In this document: positions 25,183 to 35,995 of the stretch, piece after piece
Layout of the letters: every line of letters starts with the position of its first letter
Numbering within the stretch: position 1 is the first letter of the stretch
The notes under the pieces: generated by a model
The model's input: only the letters and a program-made list of their open reading frames with translations
The model's database searches: none
What the model was told of the DNA's origin: nothing
Program-made: the position numbers and the translations under genes
Assembly (NCBI GenBank): GCA_963169745.1
Contig: CAUJCU010000019.1
Coordinates: forward strand, 1 to 64,000
DNA: 64,000 nt
Source: Bacteroidota bacterium
Lineage (GTDB): Bacteria; Bacteroidota; Bacteroidia; UBA4408
Direction: 5' to 3'

Positions 25183-25387
25183 AGGGCTTTTATTGATGAT
25201 ATAAAAAATTATTATAGTTAAGCTTTAGTAGTGTTATACCCAACGTAAAATAAACAGTACCAGGGTATAGTGCTTATAAGTGGCTTTCGGTGTATAAAAT
25301 AAACCTGACAAAAATTCCTACTTTACAATTAGGCTTATTTTTTGCAAAAAGGGGGTTAAAAATATTCAAAACTTAGTAAATAAACCC

Positions 25388-25395
25388 TACATTTG
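25388..25395 (+). promoter_or_regulatory. TAnnTTTG promoter for secA
   Basis: TACATTTG lies 50 bases upstream of the secA ATG. The 25148-25445 spacer otherwise shows only AT-rich sequence. Confidence 0.6.
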
Positions 25396-25445
25396 CCCCC
25401 CTTAAAAGCAAAGTAAAACTTTGATATACCGTATAATTAACTATT

Positions 25446-28400
25446 ATGATAGATTTAATAAATAAAACTATTTCAGGATTTTTCGGCAAAAAATCAGATC
25501 GTGATATTAAAACAATAATGCCTATTGTTCAAAAAATTCACGATGCCTACAAAACTATTGAGCATCTCAGCAATGATGATATACGTAAGCGCTCAGAGGT
25601 ACTTAAAGCACAGGTGGCAGCATCTGTAGCGCATGAAGAAAAACAGGTAGAAGAGTTAAAGGCACGAGCCGAATCAGACGATGAAATGGATGTAAATGAA
25701 AAAGAGAAGCTTTATAACGAAATTGACGCATTAAACAAAGAAATTATTAAAAAAATAAAACATGCATTAGATGAAATTTTGCCCGAAGCATTTGCCATTG
25801 TAAAGGATACCGCCCGAAGATTTAAAGAAAACACTGAAATTGAAGTTACCGCCACTACTTTAGACCGAGATTTGGCAGCCCGTAAAGGGAATGTAATAAT
25901 TCAAGGAGATAAGGCTATTTATAAAAATGAATGGATAGCTGCCGGAAATATGGTTACTTGGGATATGGTGCATTATGATGTGCAGCTTATTGGCGGAATT
26001 GTTTTGCACCAGGGAAAAATTGCCGAAATGGCAACCGGAGAGGGGAAAACTCTTGTGGCTACCTTGCCGGTATTTTTAAACGCCCTCAGCGGAAAAGGAC
26101 TTCATGTTGTAACGGTAAACAACTATTTATCAAGGCGTGATAGTGAGTGGATGGCTCCTTTGTTTGAATTTCATGGCTTAACTATTGATTGTATTGATAT
26201 GCACGAGCCTAACTCAGATGCCCGAAGAAAAGCCTACTTGGCTGATATTACTTACGGAACCAACAATGAATTTGGTTTTGACTACCTGCGTGATAATATG
26301 GCCCGAAACCCCGATGAGCTTGTTCAAAGAATGCACAACTTCGCAATTGTAGATGAGGTGGATAGTGTGTTAATTGATGATGCCAGAACACCTCTTATCA
26401 TAAGCGGACCTACGGCAAAAGGCGATATTCATGAATTTCAAGCTTTGAAGCCACAAATTGAAAAATTGTATATCACCCAAAGAAACCATATAAATAACAT
26501 TTTGGCTGAGGCTAAAAAATTATATGCTGAAAGTAAATTTGATGATGCCGGTATTGCCTTACTCAGAGCATATAGAGGTTTACCAAAAAATAAAGCTCTC
26601 ATTAAATTTTTAAGTGAACAAGGGGTGCGCGCTCAACTTCAAAAAACAGAAAATTTTTATTTGCAGGATCATGGTAAGGAAATGTATAAAATTGATACGG
26701 AGCTGTTCTTTGTAATTGATGAAAAAAACAACACCATTGAGCTAACTGATAAAGGAATTGAACTCGTATCGAAAAATGCAGAAGATGCCCGTTTCTTTGT
26801 GCTGCCCGATATAGGTTCTGAAATAGTTGATATTGATAAATCATCTTTATCGGCCGAAGAAAAGGCAGCCAAGAAAGATGCCCTAATGCGCGATTTTTCT
26901 ATTGCTACTGAACGTGTGCATACGGTAAACCAATTACTAAAAGCCTATACGCTATTTGAAATTGATGTAGAGTATGTGGTTATGGATAACAAAATTAAAA
27001 TTGTAGATGAACAAACAGGTCGTATATTAGACGGAAGAAGGTACTCAGATGGTTTGCATCAAGCTATTGAAGCAAAAGAGAATGTAAAAATTGAAGCCAG
27101 TACTCAAACATTTGCTACCATTACCCTGCAAAACTATTTTAGAATGTACAACAAGCTTTCGGGTATGACCGGTACTGCCGAAACCGAAGCCGGAGAATTC
27201 TGGGATATTTATAAATTAGATTGTGTGGTTATTCCTACCAACAAAAAAATTGCCCGTAATGATCAGGATGATTTGGTGTATAAAACAAAGCGCGAAAAGT
27301 ACAATGCCGTTATTGATACCATTGTGGCCGAAACCGAAAAGGGGCGACCGGTATTAGTAGGTACTACATCGGTTGAAATATCTGAATTACTTAGCCGCAT
27401 GTTGAAACTTAAAAACATTAAGCACAATGTACTTAATGCTAAATTACACCAACGTGAAGCTGAGATTGTTGCCGAAGCCGGTAGGGCAGGAACAGTTACC
27501 ATTGCTACCAATATGGCAGGTCGTGGAACTGATATTAAGTTAGGTCCTGGTGTAAAAGAAGCCGGGGGCTTGGCTATTGTAGGAACTGAGCGTCATGACA
27601 GCAGACGTGTAGATCGTCAGCTACGTGGTCGTGCCGGTCGTCAGGGCGATCCGGGCTCTTCGCAATTTTTTGTTTCTCTTGAAGATGATTTGATGCGTTT
27701 GTTTGGAAGCGAACGTATTGCAAAGCTTATGGATAAAATGGGTATCAAAGAAGGGGAAGTGATACAGCATAGTATGATTTCAAAATCAATAGAGCGTGCC
27801 CAAAAGAAAGTCGAAGAAAACAATTTTGGAACTCGTAAACGCTTGTTGGAGTATGATGATGTGATGAATAGCCAACGCGAAGTAATTTATAAGAAGCGTA
27901 AACATGCTTTATTTGGTGAACGCTTATCCGTTGATATTGCGAATACGATATATGATGTGAGTGCCGATGTGTTACGCGAATCTTTAGATAGCAAAGATTT
28001 TGAAATGTTTAAGTTGAATTTAATACGAAACTTAGCTATTGATAGCCCAATTACTGCCCAAGAGTTTGAAAAAGGGGATAAGGAATTAGAACAAAAAGTA
28101 TTTGATACGGCCTATGCCAACTATCAAAAAAAATCTAAAAGTATTGCCGAAACAGCATTTCCGGTTGTGAAAAACGTGTACGAGCAAAGTTCACACATGT
28201 ATGAAAATATTGTGATTCCGTTTACAGATGGAATTAAAACAATGCAAGTTATTGCTAACCTTAAAAGGGCTTACGAAACACAAGGAAAAGAATTAATTAC
28301 CGCTTTTGAGAAAGGAGTAATTTTAGCTATTATTGACGAAGCTTGGAAAGAACACTTAAGAGAATTGGACGATTTAAAACAGTCGGTTCAAAATGCCGTG

Positions 28401-28754
28401 TATGAACAAAAAGACCCCTTGTTGATATATAAATTTGAGTCGTTTGAGCTGTTTCAACAAATGATAAATAAAATCAATAAAGAAATATCTACCTTCTTGC
28501 TTAAGGCTCATTTGCCAGTCGAAAACCAACAACAGGTACGTGAAGTAAAAGCTCCGGTTTCAGAACCTGCGCCACGATACCAAACCAGCCGTACCGATAA
28601 TATAGATTTGAACAACAGTGACGAAAATCAAAATGCTGAAGAGCGCGAAAGGCCTAAGCCCCAACCGGTACGTGTTGAAAAAACGGTAGGCCGAAATGAC
28701 CCTTGCCCTTGCGGTAGTGGTAAAAAATATAAACACTGTCACGGGTCGGCATAA
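25446..28754 (+). CDS. secA: Preprotein translocase ATPase SecA
   Basis: SecA drives unfolded proteins through SecYEG. The 1102-residue protein has Walker [15 protein letters not shown] near residue 195-205, the [19 protein letters not shown] Walker B region, the [17 protein letters not shown] segment, [14 protein letters not shown], and [16 protein letters not shown]. The C-terminal zinc-binding tail is [14 protein letters not shown]. It is longer than the 900-residue E. coli form because of an insert after the Walker B region (about residues 335-430), a feature of Bacteroidota SecA. A small hairpin and 63 bases separate it from mutL. Confidence 0.96.
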   Translation: MIDLINKTISGFFGKKSDRDIKTIMPIVQKIHDAYKTIEHLSNDDIRKRSEVLKAQVAASVAHEEKQVEELKARAESDDEMDVNEKEKLYNEIDALNKEIIKKIKHALDEILPEAFAIVKDTARRFKENTEIEVTATTLDRDLAARKGNVIIQGDKAIYKNEWIAAGNMVTWDMVHYDVQLIGGIVLHQGKIAEMATGEGKTLVATLPVFLNALSGKGLHVVTVNNYLSRRDSEWMAPLFEFHGLTIDCIDMHEPNSDARRKAYLADITYGTNNEFGFDYLRDNMARNPDELVQRMHNFAIVDEVDSVLIDDARTPLIISGPTAKGDIHEFQALKPQIEKLYITQRNHINNILAEAKKLYAESKFDDAGIALLRAYRGLPKNKALIKFLSEQGVRAQLQKTENFYLQDHGKEMYKIDTELFFVIDEKNNTIELTDKGIELVSKNAEDARFFVLPDIGSEIVDIDKSSLSAEEKAAKKDALMRDFSIATERVHTVNQLLKAYTLFEIDVEYVVMDNKIKIVDEQTGRILDGRRYSDGLHQAIEAKENVKIEASTQTFATITLQNYFRMYNKLSGMTGTAETEAGEFWDIYKLDCVVIPTNKKIARNDQDDLVYKTKREKYNAVIDTIVAETEKGRPVLVGTTSVEISELLSRMLKLKNIKHNVLNAKLHQREAEIVAEAGRAGTVTIATNMAGRGTDIKLGPGVKEAGGLAIVGTERHDSRRVDRQLRGRAGRQGDPGSSQFFVSLEDDLMRLFGSERIAKLMDKMGIKEGEVIQHSMISKSIERAQKKVEENNFGTRKRLLEYDDVMNSQREVIYKKRKHALFGERLSVDIANTIYDVSADVLRESLDSKDFEMFKLNLIRNLAIDSPITAQEFEKGDKELEQKVFDTAYANYQKKSKSIAETAFPVVKNVYEQSSHMYENIVIPFTDGIKTMQVIANLKRAYETQGKELITAFEKGVILAIIDEAWKEHLRELDDLKQSVQNAVYEQKDPLLIYKFESFELFQQMINKINKEISTFLLKAHLPVENQQQVREVKAPVSEPAPRYQTSRTDNIDLNNSDENQNAEERERPKPQPVRVEKTVGRNDPCPCGSGKKYKHCHGSA

Positions 28755-28817
28755 CGATGCTAGTACCATTGGCATCAGGCCCAAAAATAGGAGTAAGTAA
28801 AACAAGAATATTAGTAT

Positions 28818-30674
28818 ATGCCTGATATTATACATCTGTTACCCGATAGTGTAGCCAATCAAATAGCTGCGGGTGAGGTCATTCAAAGACCCGCTTCGGT
28901 TATCAAAGAATTAGTGGAAAATGCTGTTGATGCCGGAGCTGATGATATTGTAGTAATCATAAAAGATGCCGGGAAAACCTTAATTCAGGTAACTGATAAT
29001 GGAAAGGGTATGAGCCCAACTGATGCTCGTATGAGCTTTGAAAGACATGCCACTTCAAAAATTAATGTTGCCGATGATTTACTGCGACTTAAGACTAAAG
29101 GATTTAGAGGCGAAGCTTTGGCCTCTATTGCCGCAATTGCTCATGTAGAGCTCAAAACAAAACCTGAAAATGAAAGTATAGGAACACATCTTATTATTGA
29201 AGGAAGCGAAGTAAAAAAACAAGAACCTACAGCTTGTGCTTCTGGAACCAGCTTCTTTGTTAAAAATCTATTCTTTAATGTTCCTGTTCGCAGAAACTTT
29301 TTAAAATCTGATGCTGTTGAAACATCTCATATTGTTGAAGAGTTCCAACGTATTGCGCTTACCCATGCCGATATTAAGTTTACCTTCTTAAACAATGGAA
29401 ACGAAGTATTTAAACTCGAAAAATCAAACCTGCGCCAACGCATTGTAAATATGTTCGGCAAGAGCCTTAATGATAAGTTAGTGCCCCTTGAAGAAGATAC
29501 TGATTATTTGAAAGTACAAGGTTTTATAAGCAAGCCCGAGTTTGCACGAAAAACAAGAGGAGAGCAGTATTTCTTTGTTAACAACCGATATATCAAAAGC
29601 GCCTACTTGCACCATGCACTCATTAAAGCCTACGAAAATTTGTTGCCTGCCGAGATGTATCCTTCTTACTTTATTTATTTGACCTTGCCTTCACAAGCTA
29701 TTGATATTAATATACATCCTACCAAAACAGAAATTAAATTTGAAGACGACAAAACTATTTATGCCATATTAAGATCAACGGTAAAGCGGTCGCTGGGAAT
29801 GTATAATATTGCTCCCACAATTGACTTTGAAACCGAGCCTAGTGTTGAAATTCCTCCCCTTAACCCGGGTGCAGTTGTTAAGCCTCCTTCAATTACGCTG
29901 AAACCGGGTTATAACCCTTTTGGCGAAACCTATAAAAGCAAAGATTTAAGCCAATACAACAATTGGGATCAGTGGCAAAAAACAGAAAAAGAAGAGCCGG
30001 GTAGCAGAACCCTCGATTTGTCCACAAAAACAGGGCAAGAAACAACACACGAGGAAATACCGAATACAGAAAACCAGGAAGTACTTTTTACAGGCGTAAA
30101 TACAGAACCAGAAAAAGGGCCTTTTTATCAAATCCATAAACGCTATATTATTTCACAAATAAAAACGGGCTTTATAATTCTCGATCAAAATAATGCTCAC
30201 GAACGTGTTTTATATGAAAAATACAGAAAGCAATTAGCCCATCGAAAAAGTTACTCACAAAAACTTTTATTCCCCGAACTTTTGAAGCTAACTCCTGCTG
30301 AAACTGATTTAATTCAATCTATAATCCCCGATTTACATTTTCTCGGATTTGAAATTGAAGCAATGGGAAAATATAGCTTTAGTGTTAATGGTATTCCGCC
30401 TGAAATTAAAGAAAGTGATACCCAAAATAGTATCGAAAAATTATTGGAAGAGCTTAAAATGCAAGGCGATTGGAAAAATGGAATTCAAGATTTTTTAGCC
30501 AAAGCATTAGCTAAAAATACGGCTGTAAAATCAGGCGAGTCTATGGGAGAAACCGAGATAAATCAACTTATAAATGATCTTTTTAATTGCGAACAACCCT
30601 ATTATAGCCCCTCCGGAAAACCTACGCTCATTACCTTTACTTTAGAAGATATGGCAAAGCGATTTAAAAAGTAA
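28818..30674 (+). CDS. mutL: DNA mismatch repair protein MutL with altered endonuclease motif
   Basis: The ATPase domain is intact: ANQIAAGEVIQRPASVIKEL, ENAVDAGAD, DNGKGM, RHATSKI, TKGFRGEAL. A C-terminal dimerisation domain follows after a Pro/Glu-rich linker (about 340-425). The metal motif that gives many MutLs nicking activity, DQHAxxExxxxE, reads DQNNAHERVLYE here: the acidic residues remain but His-Ala has become Asn-Asn. The late CPHGRP box reads YSPSGKP. Nicking activity is therefore doubtful. It acts with MutS after mismatch recognition. Confidence 0.94.
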   Translation: MPDIIHLLPDSVANQIAAGEVIQRPASVIKELVENAVDAGADDIVVIIKDAGKTLIQVTDNGKGMSPTDARMSFERHATSKINVADDLLRLKTKGFRGEALASIAAIAHVELKTKPENESIGTHLIIEGSEVKKQEPTACASGTSFFVKNLFFNVPVRRNFLKSDAVETSHIVEEFQRIALTHADIKFTFLNNGNEVFKLEKSNLRQRIVNMFGKSLNDKLVPLEEDTDYLKVQGFISKPEFARKTRGEQYFFVNNRYIKSAYLHHALIKAYENLLPAEMYPSYFIYLTLPSQAIDINIHPTKTEIKFEDDKTIYAILRSTVKRSLGMYNIAPTIDFETEPSVEIPPLNPGAVVKPPSITLKPGYNPFGETYKSKDLSQYNNWDQWQKTEKEEPGSRTLDLSTKTGQETTHEEIPNTENQEVLFTGVNTEPEKGPFYQIHKRYIISQIKTGFIILDQNNAHERVLYEKYRKQLAHRKSYSQKLLFPELLKLTPAETDLIQSIIPDLHFLGFEIEAMGKYSFSVNGIPPEIKESDTQNSIEKLLEELKMQGDWKNGIQDFLAKALAKNTAVKSGESMGETEINQLINDLFNCEQPYYSPSGKPTLITFTLEDMAKRFKK

Positions 30675-30786
30675 AAATTGGAAAATTACTTTTAGGATAT
30701 TTCAGCAACCCACCACTAAAAATCAGACTGTTACTGAATCAATTTCAGAACTTATATTTTTTTTAATATTAGAATAATTATTTTTA

Positions 30787-30794
30787 TAATTTTG
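30787..30794 (+). promoter_or_regulatory. TAnnTTTG promoter for the class I aldolase
   Basis: TAATTTTG lies 28 bases upstream of the ATG at 30823, after a 100-base AT-rich spacer following mutL. Confidence 0.6.
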
Positions 30795-30822
30795 CTATCC
30801 ATTTTTAACCCAACCCTTTATT

Positions 30823-31881
30823 ATGGCTAAAGCACATTTGACAGAATTACTTGGAAACCAGGCTGACAGTTTACTGAATCACACATGTAAAACTATCGAC
30901 AAAAAAAGCATTCATGCACCCGGAAAAGACTTTATAGATCGGGTTTTCAGAGATTCTGACCGCAGTGTACCTGTACTTCGAAGTTTACAATCTATATACA
31001 ATTCAGGTCGCTTAGCCAATTCCGGTTATGTTAGTATTTTACCTGTTGATCAGGGAATAGAGCACAGTGCAGGAGCCTCTTTTGCCCCAAATCCTGCTTA
31101 TTTTGACCCCGAAAACATTGTAAAACTGGCCATAGAAGGCGGTTGCAACGCTGTAGCTTCTACTTTTGGTGTACTTGCATCGGTAAGCCGTAAGTATGCT
31201 CACAAAATTCCATTTATCGTTAAAATTAATCATAACGAGTTACTCACGTATCCCAATAAATTCGATCAAATTATGTATGGCCATGTTGAAGATGCTTGGA
31301 ATATGGGAGCTGTAGCCGTTGGTGCCACCATTTATTTTGGAGCACCGGAGTCTGACCGTCAAATTGTTGAAGTAGCCGAGGCTTTTGAAAGGGCGCACGA
31401 ACTGGGAATGGCTACCATTTTGTGGTGTTACATTCGCAACAATGCTTTTAAAAAAGAGGGTATTGATTACCATACAGCTACTGATTTAACCGGACAGGCA
31501 AATCATTTGGGTGTTACCATCAAGGCAGATATTATTAAACAAAAATTACCTACCAATAATGGCGGTTATACTGCCGTTAATTTTGGAAAAACACATCCAA
31601 AAGTATATAGCGAATTAACTACAAATCATCCAATTGACTTATGCCGTTACCAAGTAGCCAATTGCTATATGGGGCGTATCGGTTTAATTAACTCGGGAGG
31701 TGAGTCAAAAGGAGCTTCAGATATGGCAGATGCCGTTCAAACAGCAGTTATTAACAAGAGGGCAGGAGGCCAAGGTTTAATTAGCGGCCGTAAAGCTTTT
31801 CAACGCCCTTTAAAAGAAGGAATAGATTTGCTTCATGTTATTCAGGACGTTTATTTAGATAAGTCTATAACTATAGCCTAA
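30823..31881 (+). CDS. fbaB: Class I fructose-bisphosphate aldolase (DhnA/FbaB type)
   Basis: The enzyme splits fructose-1,6-bisphosphate through a lysine Schiff base. The 352-residue protein carries [19 protein letters not shown] near the N-terminus, a conserved region [14 protein letters not shown], the tract [12 protein letters not shown], and the late INSGGESKG phosphate-binding motif. DhnA-type aldolases show these. The promoter and lone position suggest it is its own transcription unit. Confidence 0.88.
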   Translation: MAKAHLTELLGNQADSLLNHTCKTIDKKSIHAPGKDFIDRVFRDSDRSVPVLRSLQSIYNSGRLANSGYVSILPVDQGIEHSAGASFAPNPAYFDPENIVKLAIEGGCNAVASTFGVLASVSRKYAHKIPFIVKINHNELLTYPNKFDQIMYGHVEDAWNMGAVAVGATIYFGAPESDRQIVEVAEAFERAHELGMATILWCYIRNNAFKKEGIDYHTATDLTGQANHLGVTIKADIIKQKLPTNNGGYTAVNFGKTHPKVYSELTTNHPIDLCRYQVANCYMGRIGLINSGGESKGASDMADAVQTAVINKRAGGQGLISGRKAFQRPLKEGIDLLHVIQDVYLDKSITIA

Positions 31882-31948
31882 TCGTTATATTCATTTACGG
31901 GTAATTCTGAAATAAATAAGTGCAGTTCACAAATTTAATTCGAAAGAA

Positions 31949-32797
31949 ATGAGCAATTGGTTTAAAAGAATAAAGGAAGGGATTACCACCTCTACCAAAG
32001 ATAAGAAAGAAACTCCTGAAGGATTATGGTATAAGTGCCCAACTTGTAAAACAATTATACCATCAGAAGACCACGCTGCCAATTTGTTTGTGTGTGTCAA
32101 TTGCAATCACCATCATAAAATTGGCTCAAAAGAATATTTTAAAATTATTTTTGATAATGGTGCTTTTCACGAAATTAATGCTCAACTCAAAGCAGCAGAC
32201 CCTTTAAATTTTACGGACACCAAGAAATATACCATTCGTTTAGATGAAAGTATCAAAAAAACAGAGTTAAATGATGCCTTGCGTACCGCTTATGGAAAAG
32301 TTCATGGAAATGATTTAATGGTGGCTTGTATGGACTTCTCTTTCATTGGAGGTTCTATGGGGAGCGTGGTGGGCGAAAAAATTTCAAGAGCTATAACGTA
32401 TTGTATTGAGCATCAAATGCCCCTGTTGATAATTTCTAAATCGGGTGGGGCAAGAATGATGGAGGCTGCTTTCTCGTTAATGCAAATGGCAAAAACATCG
32501 GTTAAACTTTCGTTGTTAGCTCAAGAAAAAATTCCTTTTATATCCTTGCTTACCGACCCTACAACCGGAGGTGTGACTGCCTCTTTTGCTATGTTAGGCG
32601 ATTTGAATATTGCCGAACCTAATGCTTTAATAGGATTTGCCGGCCCACGCGTAGTAAAAGAAACCATAGGGAAAGATTTGCCCAAGGGCTTTCAAACCTC
32701 AGAGTTTGTTTTAGAACATGGTTTCTTAGACAAGATTGTGAGCCGAAAAGATTTGAAACAAACACTCGGAAACCTTTTGCAAATGTTTAAAAACTAA
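31949..32797 (+). CDS. accD: Acetyl-CoA carboxylase carboxyltransferase beta subunit
   Basis: AccD pairs with AccA to make malonyl-CoA for fatty acids. The N-terminal zinc ribbon has two CxxC pairs (CPTCK and CVNCN). The crotonase-like core follows with [18 protein letters not shown] and [22 protein letters not shown], and ends with [15 protein letters not shown]. The 282-residue length is typical. It faces the convergent DUF4294 gene at 32913. Confidence 0.94.
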   Translation: MSNWFKRIKEGITTSTKDKKETPEGLWYKCPTCKTIIPSEDHAANLFVCVNCNHHHKIGSKEYFKIIFDNGAFHEINAQLKAADPLNFTDTKKYTIRLDESIKKTELNDALRTAYGKVHGNDLMVACMDFSFIGGSMGSVVGEKISRAITYCIEHQMPLLIISKSGGARMMEAAFSLMQMAKTSVKLSLLAQEKIPFISLLTDPTTGGVTASFAMLGDLNIAEPNALIGFAGPRVVKETIGKDLPKGFQTSEFVLEHGFLDKIVSRKDLKQTLGNLLQMFKN

Positions 32798-32912
32798 TTT
32801 TACCAAAGGGCAAAACCACTCCAATTTGCAACAAAATTTACACTATTAACCCTTTATTTCGATAGTTATAATAAATTCTGGTTCGTGTAGTACTCCTTCA
32901 TTGCTACAGAAA

Positions 32913-33530
32913 CTACAATTCCTGACGGTCAATCATCAAAACAATTTCTTCAATGAGCTTGTCTTCTCCATCTTTGTCATATCTTACTTTCATATTCAAT
33001 TTATCGTCATAAATAACAGCAAACGATTGCCAAAAGAGTGCTGACAAGGTTCCTCGGTAAATTTTAACCAAATCATAAGAACTGTTTCCGGTTTCACGAT
33101 CAATTAATTTCATTAGTATTCGCCCTTGGTTAACGGTTAAATTCTCTAAATCTTTTTTAAATTCAACTTTCAAGTTATTTTCAGCCTCTTTCATTAACTT
33201 TTTTCGCTGCCTTCTGTTCTTATCTTCAACCAAGGCATGATATTCTTTAATACGATTTCCGGCAATTTTTGCAAAAGGATATGCTTTTCTAACATCTCGA
33301 ACTAATCTGCGATAGCGTCTTTCTTCTTCTGCGTCTTTAAAAATTCGTTCTCCTGTTATAACAGCCGTTCTTAAATCAATTACCGGTATGGTGTCACCAT
33401 CAATAACAGTGCTACGGTATTTATGCTCTAAATTTATTGCCGGAGTAGCAGCTTCACCCAGTAATTCGTTTTGCGCTTGAATTACCGGGGCAATAACCAA
33501 AAATAAGATGATGAAAAAAAAGAATCTCAT
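32913..33530 (-). CDS. DUF4294 secreted protein
   Basis: The frame begins at 33590, but the ATG at 33530 gives a signal peptide (MRFFFFIILFLVIAPVIQAQ), and the promoter element TACTTTTG at 33565-33572 lies inside the longer version, so the shorter start (205 residues) is chosen. The conserved part follows: VIDGDTIPVIDLRTAVI, RRYRRLVRDVRKAYPFAKIA, and NQGRILMKLIDRETGNSSYDL. This is the Bacteroidota-specific DUF4294 family of unknown function, located in the periplasm or outer membrane. Confidence 0.88.
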   Translation of the reverse strand: MRFFFFIILFLVIAPVIQAQNELLGEAATPAINLEHKYRSTVIDGDTIPVIDLRTAVITGERIFKDAEEERRYRRLVRDVRKAYPFAKIAGNRIKEYHALVEDKNRRQRKKLMKEAENNLKVEFKKDLENLTVNQGRILMKLIDRETGNSSYDLVKIYRGTLSALFWQSFAVIYDDKLNMKVRYDKDGEDKLIEEIVLMIDRQEL

Positions 33531-33564
33531 ACAAAGCGTATTTTCAATTTCTGTGCCAATGATA

Positions 33565-33572
33565 CAAAAGTA
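33565..33572 (-). promoter_or_regulatory. TAnnTTTG promoter for the DUF4294 gene
   Basis: The minus strand reads TACTTTTG, 35 bases upstream of the ATG at 33530. It decides against the longer start at 33590. Confidence 0.6.
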
Positions 33573-33724
33573 AACGAATTTGTTATTCATAAAGCGTTTG
33601 AAAACTCCTGATTTTCCTTAAATTTACAAACAATGTTAAGCCCCATTTTAAAGTCCTTTAGTTAAAGAATATTGCGTAATATTACCGTATAATAAAATGG
33701 GTTTTCTTATTTGCAGAAAGCCAC

Positions 33725-33732
33725 TAAATTTG
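33725..33732 (+). promoter_or_regulatory. TAnnTTTG promoter for the aspartate-type aminotransferase
   Basis: TAAATTTG lies 15 bases upstream of the ATG at 33747 and inside a longer alternative frame, so it supports the shorter start. Confidence 0.55.
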
Positions 33733-33746
33733 CAGTTTTTAAAAAT

Positions 33747-34949
33747 ATGACACCAAATCAAATTTTAGCCTCCCGACTCAATAACCTAAGCGAATCACAA
33801 ACGCTTGCAATGACACGCAAAAGCCGAGAGTTACAAGCCCAAGGCAGAGATATTATCAATTTAAGCATTGGCGAACCTGATTATGATACACCTGAATTTA
33901 TTAAAGAGGCAGCTAAAACAGCCATTGACCAAAATTTTACACATTATCCACCTGTTCCAGGATATCAAGACTTGCGTTTGGCAGTAAGTCAAAAATTTAA
34001 GCGTGATAATCAAATAGATTATAGCCCCGAACAAATTGTTGTTTCTACCGGAGCCAAGCAATCCATTGCCAATGCCGTACTGGCACTTATTAACCCGCTC
34101 GATGAAGTTATAGTTCCGGTTCCCTATTGGGTTAGCTATATTGAAATTATTAAACTGGCCGAAGGTATTCCTGTTTTTGTAAAAGCAGGTATAGAGGCTA
34201 ATTTTAAAATTACACCCCAACAGTTAGAGGAAGCAATTACTCCTAAAACCAAAATGATGATTTTCTCGACACCTTGCAACCCTAGTGGTTCTGTGTATAA
34301 TCGTCAGGAGTTAGAGGCTTTGGCTCGTGTTATAGAAAGACATCCACAGATTTATGTCATTTCTGATGAAATTTATGAGCATATTAATTTTGTTGGTCAA
34401 CATCAGAGTTTAGCACAGTTTAAGGCCATAAGCGACCGTGTTATTACCATAAATGGGGTAAGTAAAGGTTTTGCTATGACCGGCTGGCGCATTGGCTTTA
34501 TGGGGGCTCCTTTGTGGATTGCTAAAGCCTGTGAGAAAATGCAAGGGCAAATCACTTCCGGAACCTGCACAATTGCTCAAAAAGCAGCTATGGCTGCAGT
34601 ACTGGCTTCGCCTGACGTAACACAAGATATGCGTGATGGTTTTTTAAGGCGTAGAAATTTAGTGTTAGAATTGTTGAAAGACATACAGGGGTTAAAGACT
34701 AATGTGCCCCAAGGAGCTTTTTATGTATTTCCGGATATTCGTTCCTATTTTGGAAAAACAGACGGAAAGGCGATTATCAAAAACGCTGCTGATTTATGTA
34801 TGTATTTACTTGAAAACGCCAATTTAGCTTTGGTTAGCGGAGATGCTTTTGGCGATGATAACTGCATTCGTATATCCTATGCCACATCAGACGAAAAATT
34901 AACCGAAGCAATAAAGCGCCTAAAAACAGCACTTTCTCAACTTCACTAA
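33747..34949 (+). CDS. Pyridoxal-phosphate aminotransferase, aspartate type
   Basis: This 400-residue class I/II aminotransferase starts MTPNQILASRLNNLSESQTLAM. The cofactor-binding points are visible: STGAKQSIANAV, IFSTPCNPSGSVY, VISDEIYEHINF, and the Schiff-base lysine in NGVSKGFAMTGWRIGF. The final FRIS-type arginine is in NCIRISYATS. It acts on aspartate or a related amino acid with 2-oxoglutarate. It lies directly upstream of the heptose-7-phosphate kinase gene with 11 bases between. A related but distinct aminotransferase is encoded at 57086-58279. Confidence 0.88.
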   Translation: MTPNQILASRLNNLSESQTLAMTRKSRELQAQGRDIINLSIGEPDYDTPEFIKEAAKTAIDQNFTHYPPVPGYQDLRLAVSQKFKRDNQIDYSPEQIVVSTGAKQSIANAVLALINPLDEVIVPVPYWVSYIEIIKLAEGIPVFVKAGIEANFKITPQQLEEAITPKTKMMIFSTPCNPSGSVYNRQELEALARVIERHPQIYVISDEIYEHINFVGQHQSLAQFKAISDRVITINGVSKGFAMTGWRIGFMGAPLWIAKACEKMQGQITSGTCTIAQKAAMAAVLASPDVTQDMRDGFLRRRNLVLELLKDIQGLKTNVPQGAFYVFPDIRSYFGKTDGKAIIKNAADLCMYLLENANLALVSGDAFGDDNCIRISYATSDEKLTEAIKRLKTALSQLH

Positions 34950-34960
34950 TAAAAATTACA

Positions 34961-35956
34961 TTGATTTCTATACCTCATAGCCTGAAATTAATTGATGCGT
35001 TTAAAGAAAAACGTGTTATGATTATTGGCGATGCCATGTTGGATGCCTATTGGATGGGAAAAGTAAACCGTATTTCGCCCGAAGCGCCTGTGCCGGTATT
35101 AGAAATTACAGATAAACAATATAAATTGGGAGGCGCTGCCAACGTTGCACTTAATATTAAATCTTTAGGTGCCGTACCTTTTTTATTTTCTATAATCGGT
35201 AACGATTCGGCTGGCGAAAATCTGTTGAATTTATTACAAAACGAACACATTGATACCCGCTTTTTACAACATCTAAAATCGCGTATTACAACAGTAAAAA
35301 TACGGGTTATGAGCCAGGCATATCATATACTGAGAATGGATGAGGAGCAATCTGATGAACTGGCATCAAACGACAAGGAGAAACTCCAAAAAAAGATTCT
35401 TTCCGGTCTTGAAAAAATACGCCCCGATGTTGTAATTATTCAGGACTATGAAAAAGGGATGCTATACCCCGAACTTATTGATGCCATTATTAAACATTCC
35501 GAAAAGTTAAAAATAAAAACCGCAGTTGACCCTAAAAAAAAGAACTTCTGGAATTACAAAAATGTGACTTTATTTAAACCCAATCTTCGTGAACTCACTG
35601 AAGCTTCCGGCAATACAATAAACGTTTCAAATATACGGAGCCTAAAGATAGCTGAAGCGGCATTACGTAAAAAATTAAACCATAAAATTTCTTTAATAAC
35701 ACTTAGTGCCGATGGGGTATATGTGAGTTCGGAAAAAGAAAACTTTAAGATAGCTGCCCATGAGCGCAATATTACCGATGTATCGGGCGCAGGCGACACC
35801 GTAATAAGTGTGGCAGCACTTTGCTTAGCTGCCAATGCCAATATTCAAACCATTGCTGCGTTATCTAATTTAGCGGGTGGTTTAGTTTGTGAAAAAAGAG
35901 GAGTAGCCCCAATTACTAGCGCGCAACTTAAAGAGAATATAATACAATTAAATTAA
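34961..35956 (+). CDS. hldA: D-glycero-beta-D-manno-heptose-7-phosphate kinase (RfaE domain I)
   Basis: This is a PfkB-family kinase for ADP-heptose synthesis, used in lipopolysaccharide core. Early MIIGDAMLDAYWMGKVNRISPEAPVPVLEI and KLGGAANVALNIKSLGA are characteristic of the RfaE kinase half. The catalytic anion hole is at DVSGAGDTVISVAAL. It starts at TTG and is 331 residues, so it lacks the adenylyltransferase half of HldE; HldC must be encoded elsewhere. It runs with the aminotransferase upstream. Confidence 0.88.
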   Translation: MISIPHSLKLIDAFKEKRVMIIGDAMLDAYWMGKVNRISPEAPVPVLEITDKQYKLGGAANVALNIKSLGAVPFLFSIIGNDSAGENLLNLLQNEHIDTRFLQHLKSRITTVKIRVMSQAYHILRMDEEQSDELASNDKEKLQKKILSGLEKIRPDVVIIQDYEKGMLYPELIDAIIKHSEKLKIKTAVDPKKKNFWNYKNVTLFKPNLRELTEASGNTINVSNIRSLKIAEAALRKKLNHKISLITLSADGVYVSSEKENFKIAAHERNITDVSGAGDTVISVAALCLAANANIQTIAALSNLAGGLVCEKRGVAPITSAQLKENIIQLN

Positions 35957-35995
35957 TTAATCTTTAACTTCAATACCTTTAATTGCTCCAGGCTC

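Noticed and set aside
28755-28817. Terminator between secA and mutL
   Set aside because: GATGC and GCATC can form a 5-bp stem but there is no T-run, so it is too weak to call.
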